A program made the translations under genes and the position numbers. This document shows, one piece after another, positions 59,327 through 64,000 of a stretch of DNA of 64,000 bases. The notes under the pieces are model-generated. The model ran no database searches, had not been told where the DNA came from, and saw nothing but the letters and a program-made list of their open reading frames with translations. Within the stretch, counting starts at the first letter, position 1; each line of letters opens with the position of its first letter. Where the stretch lies: contig NZ_JAPEHV010000004.1 in NCBI RefSeq assembly GCF_028823665.1, positions 124,001-188,000 on the forward strand, given 5' to 3'. The stretch is from Microbacterium sp. C7(2022). Its GTDB lineage: Bacteria > Actinomycetota > Actinomycetes > Actinomycetales > Microbacteriaceae.

Positions 59327-59675
59327 TGCTTCGCGTCTTGACGTCATGAACCGGCTCGGCCGGGCGATGGCGGACCCGACGCGTTCCCGGATCCTGATGA
59401 CCCTGCTCGCCGGCCCGAGCTATCCCGCCGTGCTCTCGCGCGAGCTGAAACTGACCCGCTCGAACGTCTCGAACCACCTGACCTGCTTGCGCGACTGCGG
59501 GATCGTGGTCGCTGAGCCCGAGGGGAGGCAGACGCGCTACGAGATCGCGGACCCGCACCTGGCGGCGGCGCTGACCGCGTTGGTGGACGTGACTCTCGCG
59601 GTAGACGAGCACGCGCCCTGCATGGACGCGGCGTGCACGGTGCCGGGCTGCTGCGGGATGGGAGCGAGCGAGTGA
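59316..59675 (+). CDS. cmtR: CmtR-type Cd(II)/Pb(II)-sensing ArsR-family repressor
   Basis: This 119-residue protein starts MLTIASRLDVMNRLGRAMADP, cited as LDVMNRLGRAMADPTRSRIL. Metal-binding Cys57 and Cys61 (HLTCLRDCG) and Cys102 (HAPCMDA) sit at exactly the positions of M. tuberculosis CmtR. LTRSNVSNHLTCL is the recognition helix. Extra CCGM Cys residues occur in the tail. The GTG at 59316 is 6 nt after TATAGT, inside a palindromic operator. The stop overlaps the ATPase start. Confidence 0.94.
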   Translation: MLTIASRLDVMNRLGRAMADPTRSRILMTLLAGPSYPAVLSRELKLTRSNVSNHLTCLRDCGIVVAEPEGRQTRYEIADPHLAAALTALVDVTLAVDEHAPCMDAACTVPGCCGMGASE

Positions 59676-61588
59676 GCGCGGCGTGCGGCTGCGAGCACGA
59701 CGAGCTCGAGACCACCATCAGCGAAGAGGCTGAGGAGGCGGAACACCCCTGGTGGCGGGACCGCGGGATCATGGTCCCGGTCTTCTCCGGCATCGCCTTC
59801 CTCACTGGCCTGGTCCTGGAGTGGTCTGGGATGGAGATCCCGGCCTTGGTGTTGTTCTGGATCGGCCTGCTGCTGGGTGCATCGACGTTCACCCCGGGCG
59901 CGATTCGGAAGCTGTTCAAGGGTAAGCTCGGCATCGGGCTGCTGATGACGATCAGCGCGGTCGGTGCGGTGATCCTCGGCTATGTCGAGGAGGCCGCAGC
60001 GCTGGCGTTCCTGTACTCGATCGCCGAGGCACTGGAAGACAAAGCCATGGACCGCGCCCGCGGCGGGCTCCGGGCGCTGCTCAAGCTCGTCCCGGAGACC
60101 GCGACCGTCCGCCGCGACGGTACCTCGGTTGAGGTCCCGGCGAAGGATCTCCAAGTGGGGCAGCTGATGCTGGTGCGGCCGGGCGAGCGGATCGCGACCG
60201 ACGGCATCGTCCGCACGGGGCGCTCCAGCCTGGACACCTCCGCGATCACCGGGGAGTCGATCCCGGTCGAGGTCGAGCCCGGCGACACGGTCTCAGCCGG
60301 TGCGATCAACACCGCTGGGGCGCTGGAGGTCGAGACGACCGCGGCCGGCACCGACAACTCGCTGACCACGATCGTCGACCTGGTGGAGAAGGCTCAGGCC
60401 GAGAAGGGCGACCGCGCCCGTCTCGCCGACCGCATCGCCCGCCCCCTCGTCCCGGGCGTGCTGATCCTCGCCGCCCTGGTCGCGATCATCGGGTCGCTGT
60501 TCGGCGACCCGGAGCTGTGGATCGCCCGCGCTCTCGTGGTGCTGGTGGCGGCGTCGCCGTGCGCGTTGGCGATCTCGGTCCCGCTGACTGTGGTGGCCGC
60601 GATCGGCTCGGCGAGCAAGTTCGGCGTGATCATCAAGTCGGGTGCCGCGTTCGAGCGGTTCGGCGTGATCCGTCACGTCGCCGTCGACAAGACCGGCACC
60701 CTCACCCGCAACGAGCCCGCCGTCGCCGCCGTCCTCACCGTAGACGGTGTGAGCGAGGCGGAGGCGCTGGCGTGGGCGGCCGCGTTGGAGCAGCACAGCA
60801 CCCACCCGCTCGCGGCCGCGATCACCGCCGCTGTGCCGGATGCCCCTGCGGCGGAGGGTGTGACCGAGCAGGCCGGTCACGGCATCGAGGGCGAGCTCGA
60901 CGGCGCGCGGATCACGGTCGGCAGTCCCCGCTGGCTGCACGCCGGGACGCTCGGCGACCGGGTCGCGGGGCTGGAGGAGCAAGGCATGACGGTCGTGATC
61001 GTCCACCGCGACGGCGTCCCGGTCGCCGCGATCGGCGTCCGCGACGAGCTGCGACCGGAGGTCCCCGAGGTCGTGCGCACCCTCGCGACCCAGGGCATCG
61101 GGGTGACCATGCTCACCGGCGACAACGCCCGCACCGCCCGCGCCCTCGCTGCGCAAGCAGGGATCGATGACGTCCGCGCCGAGCTGCGCCCCGAAGACAA
61201 GGCCGCCGCGATCGCAGAGTTCGGTGCGAAGGGGCCGGTCGCGATGATCGGCGACGGCATCAACGACGCCCCTGCGCTGGCCGCCGCGGACATCGGTATC
61301 GCGATGGGCGCGACGGGCTCCGACGCCGCGATCGAGTCGGCCGACGTGGCCTTCACCGGTCACGACCTGCGGCTTCTCCCGCGCGCGTTCGACCACGCCC
61401 GTCGGGGGCGGCACATCATCAACCAGAACATCATCCTGTCGCTGCTGATCATCACCGCGCTGCTCCCGCTGGCCCTGTTCGGCGTCCTGGGCCTCGCCGC
61501 CGTGGTCCTGGTGCACGAGATCGCCGAGGTCGTCGTCATCCTCAACGGACTGCGCGCCGCCCGGACTCGGAAGGAGCCGACCGCATGA
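59672..61588 (+). CDS. Heavy-metal P-type ATPase, P1B-4-like (SPC motif)
   Basis: This 638-residue pump has no HMA domain but a short N-terminal CGCEHDE Cys/His cluster. Membrane motif AASPCALAIS (Cys297), a P1B-4-type SPC. Asp339 in VDKTGTLTRN is phosphorylated; TGESIPVE and GDGINDAPAL are also present. The last TM ends with LVHEIAEVVVILNGLR, similar to the HEGSTxxVxLNGLR of P1B-4. Divalent metals such as Cd, Co, Zn or Pb are likely. GTG 59672 overlaps cmtR, which should control it. Confidence 0.93.
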   Translation: MSAACGCEHDELETTISEEAEEAEHPWWRDRGIMVPVFSGIAFLTGLVLEWSGMEIPALVLFWIGLLLGASTFTPGAIRKLFKGKLGIGLLMTISAVGAVILGYVEEAAALAFLYSIAEALEDKAMDRARGGLRALLKLVPETATVRRDGTSVEVPAKDLQVGQLMLVRPGERIATDGIVRTGRSSLDTSAITGESIPVEVEPGDTVSAGAINTAGALEVETTAAGTDNSLTTIVDLVEKAQAEKGDRARLADRIARPLVPGVLILAALVAIIGSLFGDPELWIARALVVLVAASPCALAISVPLTVVAAIGSASKFGVIIKSGAAFERFGVIRHVAVDKTGTLTRNEPAVAAVLTVDGVSEAEALAWAAALEQHSTHPLAAAITAAVPDAPAAEGVTEQAGHGIEGELDGARITVGSPRWLHAGTLGDRVAGLEEQGMTVVIVHRDGVPVAAIGVRDELRPEVPEVVRTLATQGIGVTMLTGDNARTARALAAQAGIDDVRAELRPEDKAAAIAEFGAKGPVAMIGDGINDAPALAAADIGIAMGATGSDAAIESADVAFTGHDLRLLPRAFDHARRGRHIINQNIILSLLIITALLPLALFGVLGLAAVVLVHEIAEVVVILNGLRAARTRKEPTA

Positions 61589-61893
61589 AGGTCGAACTGC
61601 TGCACATCGTCGACTGCCCGAACACGGCAATCGCCGAAGCCAACGCACGCGCGGCGCTGGATGCTCTCGGGCTCGGGGCCGTTCCTGTCGAGCTGGTGAC
61701 GATCCGAACCGAGGCCGAGGCGGCGAGCACCCAGTTCGGAGGCTCGCCCACGATCCTCCTCGACGACGTCGACCTGTTCCCGACGGCCCCGGTTCGCTCG
61801 CTGGCGTGCCGGGTCTACGCGACGGAAAGCGGGTACGCCGGAGCGCCCACGCAGGAGCAGATCGAAGCAGCGATGCGAGGCGCATCCCGGTAG
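61585..61893 (+). CDS. Small thioredoxin-like protein of metal gene groups
   Basis: This 102-residue protein has MKVELLHIVDCPNTAIAEAN and GSPTILLDDVDLF, then ACRVYATESGYAGAPTQEQI. The strand-Cys-helix start with DCPNT and the GSPT cis-Pro loop fit a glutaredoxin/thioredoxin-like fold that often accompanies mer and metal-ATPase genes. The ATG overlaps the ATPase stop, so it belongs to the operon. It could hold or reduce metal thiolates. Confidence 0.8.
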   Translation: MKVELLHIVDCPNTAIAEANARAALDALGLGAVPVELVTIRTEAEAASTQFGGSPTILLDDVDLFPTAPVRSLACRVYATESGYAGAPTQEQIEAAMRGASR

Positions 61894-61981
61894 AGCGAGA
61901 ACGACCGGTGACGCGATCACTGGGTCACACCTCACGGCACAACGGTGTTCGCCGTAAAGTTCGCGGACCCGGAAACACACC

Positions 61982-62013
61982 GGAGGGGTAGGGCCATTGG
62001 CCTCTGCCCCTCC
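61982..62013. terminator. Hairpin between convergent operons, possible terminator
   Basis: Arms ggaggggtagggcc and ggcctctgcccctcc can form a GC-rich stem around att. It lies between the Cd-ATPase operon and convergent arsC. No strong T-run follows, so termination efficiency is uncertain. Confidence 0.5.
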
Positions 62014-62028
62014 GCTGCTCGCAGCTCC

Positions 62029-62433
62029 TCAGACGAGCAGTTCGGCGAGGAGGGTCTCGACGCGGGCCTTGATGTCGTCGCGAATCGGGCGCACCGCATC
62101 GATGCCCTGCCCCGCCGGGTCGTCGAGCTTCCAGTCCTCGTACCGCTTGCCCGGGAAGAACGGGCAAGCGTCGCCGCAACCCATCGTGATCACCACGTCG
62201 GAGGCCTGCACGGCCTCGGTGGTGAGCACCTTGGGCTGTTCGGCGGTGATGTCGATGCCCTCCTCGCGCATCGCCTCGACGGCGACCGGGTTGATCTGGT
62301 CGGCGGGCATGGACCCGGCGGAGCGGACCTCGACGCGGTCGCCCGCCAACTCGCGGAGATAGCCGGCGGCCATCTGGGAACGGCCGGCGTTGTGGACGCA
62401 GACGAAGAGGACGGAAGGCTTCTGGTCGGTCAT
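62029..62433 (-). CDS. arsC: Arsenate reductase (LMW-phosphatase/thioredoxin type)
   Basis: This 134-residue protein has the P-loop VCVHNAGRSQMAAG with nucleophile Cys12. Two more Cys residues in GCGDACPFFPG take part in disulfide relay to thioredoxin or mycothiol. KRYEDWKLDDPAGQG completes the family pattern. It reduces As(V) to As(III) for export by Acr3. It lies 15 nt after the ArsR-ArsC fusion on the same strand, in the acr3 operon. Confidence 0.94.
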   Translation of the reverse strand: MTDQKPSVLFVCVHNAGRSQMAAGYLRELAGDRVEVRSAGSMPADQINPVAVEAMREEGIDITAEQPKVLTTEAVQASDVVITMGCGDACPFFPGKRYEDWKLDDPAGQGIDAVRPIRDDIKARVETLLAELLV

Positions 62434-62448
62434 GGTTGTTCGCTTCTT

Positions 62449-63453
62449 TCAGTCGGTGAGGGTGGCGAGGAGGCCGCGGACGCGGCCCTCGATGTCCTGG
62501 CGGATCGCTTCGACGCCCTCGGGCGAGGCCAGCGCAGGATCGCCCACGGCCCAGTCCTCATAGCGGACGCCGGGGATGATCGGGCAGACGTCGCCGCAGC
62601 CCATCGTGACCACCACGTCTGCGGCGCGCACCGCGTCGTCGGTGAGCGGCTTCGGGAACGCCGTCTCGGCCTCCTGCGCGCCCTCGATCTCGGTGAGCAG
62701 CGAGCGCACGTGCGGGTGCACGTCCGACGCCGGGGCGGATCCTGCGGAGCGTGCGACGACGCGGCCGTCGGCGAGCTGGTTGACGATCGCGGCGGCGAGC
62801 TGGGAGCGGCCCGCGTTCTGCACGCAGACGAACAACACCTGCGGCACCCCGGCCGAGCGGTCCCGCGTCAGGTCGGCGAGGCGCTGCCGGGCGAACCGCT
62901 CGGTCAGCGGGATCATGTGCGCCGTCAGCTTCGCCGAACGCACCAGGCCGGCGTAGGACTCGCGCACGATCGCGATCACGAGGTCCCGGTTCAGCCCGGC
63001 CAGCTCGTCCGCGAGCTCCTCCGCGAGCCTGGTGACTCGGGCGTCCATCTGCTGCAGGGCCGCGGTCCGTGCCGCGGTGTCTTCGGGGTCGTCGGTGACG
63101 GCCGCGGCGGGAGCGAACGCGTCGAGGAGGGCTGCGACGGCGCGCTGTTTGCCCGGGGCGATGCGGTAGTAGACCCAGGTGCCGCGGCGCTCGGACAGCA
63201 GCATCCCGGTCTCCTTCAACACCTTCAAGTGGTGCGAAACGGTCGGCTGCGACACCTCGGCGAGGTCCGCGAGGTCGCACACGCAGGACTCGCCGCGCGG
63301 GTCGGTCGCGATCGCGGAGAGCATCCGCAGCCGCAGCGGGTCAGCGAGCGCTTTCAGTGCCCCGGCCACGGTCGTGGCGGCCTCGGTGCCGATCGCGTGC
63401 GCCGTGGACGGTGCGCACGCGTCGGCGTCAGAGATGACGGTCGTGTCGGTCAT
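62449..63453 (-). CDS. ArsR-ArsC fusion: arsenic-sensing domain joined to arsenate reductase
   Basis: This 334-residue protein has an N-terminal ArsR winged helix (residues 1-110) with Cys57-x-Cys59 (GESCVCDLAD) and SQPTVSHHLKVL. A helical bundle (about 135-195, RVTRLAEELADELAGLNRDL) follows. The C-terminal LMW-type ArsC has Cys210 in VLFVCVQNAGRS and GCGDVCPIIPG. Both metal-sensing and reductase sites appear intact. It would act as regulator and enzyme. The ATG overlaps the acr3 stop (ATGA). Confidence 0.93.
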   Translation of the reverse strand: MTDTTVISDADACAPSTAHAIGTEAATTVAGALKALADPLRLRMLSAIATDPRGESCVCDLADLAEVSQPTVSHHLKVLKETGMLLSERRGTWVYYRIAPGKQRAVAALLDAFAPAAAVTDDPEDTAARTAALQQMDARVTRLAEELADELAGLNRDLVIAIVRESYAGLVRSAKLTAHMIPLTERFARQRLADLTRDRSAGVPQVLFVCVQNAGRSQLAAAIVNQLADGRVVARSAGSAPASDVHPHVRSLLTEIEGAQEAETAFPKPLTDDAVRAADVVVTMGCGDVCPIIPGVRYEDWAVGDPALASPEGVEAIRQDIEGRVRGLLATLTD

Positions 63454-64000
63454 GACGTCCTCGATTCGGTGGCGTAGGGATCGGTGTGGAACCAGGCCTT
63501 CGCGGCCCAGAGTGAGACGTAGACCAGGCCCACGAGCACGGGCACTTCGATGAGCGGGCCGACGACCCCGGCCAAGGCCTGGCCGGATGCCGCGCCGAAG
63601 GTGCCGATCGCGACCGCGATGGCGAGCTCGAAGTTGTTGCCCGCGGCGGTGAACGCGAGCGTCGTGGAGCGCGCGTAGCCCAGACCGAGTGCCTTGCCCA
63701 GCAGGATGCCGGCGAACCACATCAGTGCGAAGTAGACCAGCAGCGGCAGCGCGATCCTGGCGACGTCCATCGGGTGGGAGGTGACCTGTTCGCCCTGCAG
63801 GGCGAACAGCAGCACGATCGTGAACAGCAGCCCATAGAGCGCCCACGGCCCGATCCTCGGGAGGAACTTCTCCTCGTACCAGTCGCGCCCCTTGCGCTTC
63901 TCGCCGATGAACCGGGACGCGAAGCCCGCGACGAGCGGGATGCCGAGGAACACGAGCACGTTCAAGGCGATCTGCCAGACCGAGATCTCCAGCCCCTGCG
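63450..64000 (-). CDS. acr3: Acr3 family arsenite exporter (partial, 5' end outside window)
   Basis: The visible C-terminal part (about 183 residues) has five hydrophobic helices and the conserved FTAAGNNFELAIAVAIGTFG, where the Acr3 Asn and Glu lie. Preceding sequence (NVLVFLGIPLVAGFASRF, FLPRIGPWALYGLLFTIVLLF) is also Acr3-like. It exports As(III) via the membrane potential. The gene runs off the right edge, so its promoter is not seen. It is coupled by ATGA overlap to the ArsR-ArsC fusion gene. Confidence 0.94.
   Translation of the reverse strand, partial: QGLEISVWQIALNVLVFLGIPLVAGFASRFIGEKRKGRDWYEEKFLPRIGPWALYGLLFTIVLLFALQGEQVTSHPMDVARIALPLLVYFALMWFAGILLGKALGLGYARSTTLAFTAAGNNFELAIAVAIGTFGAASGQALAGVVGPLIEVPVLVGLVYVSLWAAKAWFHTDPYATESRTS

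Noticed and set aside
1..64000. tRNA, rRNA and CRISPR arrays
   Set aside because: I scanned for GGTTCGA-type T-loops and regularly spaced repeats. The hits were inside coding regions, and no cloverleaf or array was found.

Overview
This window is high-GC actinobacterial DNA. The gene content fits the family Microbacteriaceae and most resembles Microbacterium. Evidence for this is a znuACB-zur block, a rpmB-rpmG-rpsN-hup block, a CtaG/CopD fusion, DUF6153 and DUF305 copper proteins, actinobacterial Zur and IdeR/DtxR boxes, and many apparently leaderless genes. The assignment is inferred from gene content and signals only. I found no rRNA, tRNA, CRISPR array or intact insertion sequence.

Left part, about 1-36 kb, looks like core chromosome. 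It holds a 2OG-Fe(II) oxygenase cut by the window edge, a MATE exporter behind a LacI-like palindrome, purB, a LMW tyrosine phosphatase, a WXG-like/hydrolase pair, hisC, and a branched-chain-type 2-oxoacid dehydrogenase operon (E1a, E1b, E2). A zinc block follows: Zur box, znuA, znuC, znuB, zur, and a permease/TIGR03943 pair. Next come mpg, three zinc-free ribosomal proteins (L28, L33, S14), HU, CtaG/CopD, a PIF1-like helicase, an IdeR-box heme oxygenase with DUF2470, a serine-hydrolase-like lipoprotein without the catalytic SxxK, and an EamA exporter. The last part of this stretch is an agmatine deiminase/amidase/PLP-decarboxylase group with a divergent TetR gene, followed by a decayed hydrolase start and a DksA-like gene.

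Middle part, about 36-57.5 kb, is accessory in character. It holds a MazF-type toxin-antitoxin pair under a perfect 32-bp palindrome, a CopG/BrnT-like pair, small secreted proteins, an AraC regulator, NUDIX and kinase genes, a matrixin-like protease with a lipoprotein, Lrp with LysE, and a MerB-like gene. A copper block (CsoR, CopZ-like, CopB-type ATPase, DUF6153, two DUF305 proteins) follows, then a divergent NYN/NERD pair, then a zinc-ribbon protein with a degenerate tyrosine-recombinase-like end. Five copies of a short motif of about 24 nt, all in one orientation, punctuate this part and fall at gene-group boundaries.

Right part, about 57.5-64 kb, is arsenic and soft-metal resistance. It has an ArsR with an ArsO-like flavoprotein, a CmtR-type Cd/Pb sensor with a P1B-4-like ATPase and a thioredoxin-like protein, and on the minus strand an Acr3 exporter (cut by the window edge), an ArsR-ArsC fusion and arsC.

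Across the window a -10-like hexamer lies exactly 6-7 nt before many start codons. I used this to choose starts. It suggests that leaderless transcription is the common mode here.
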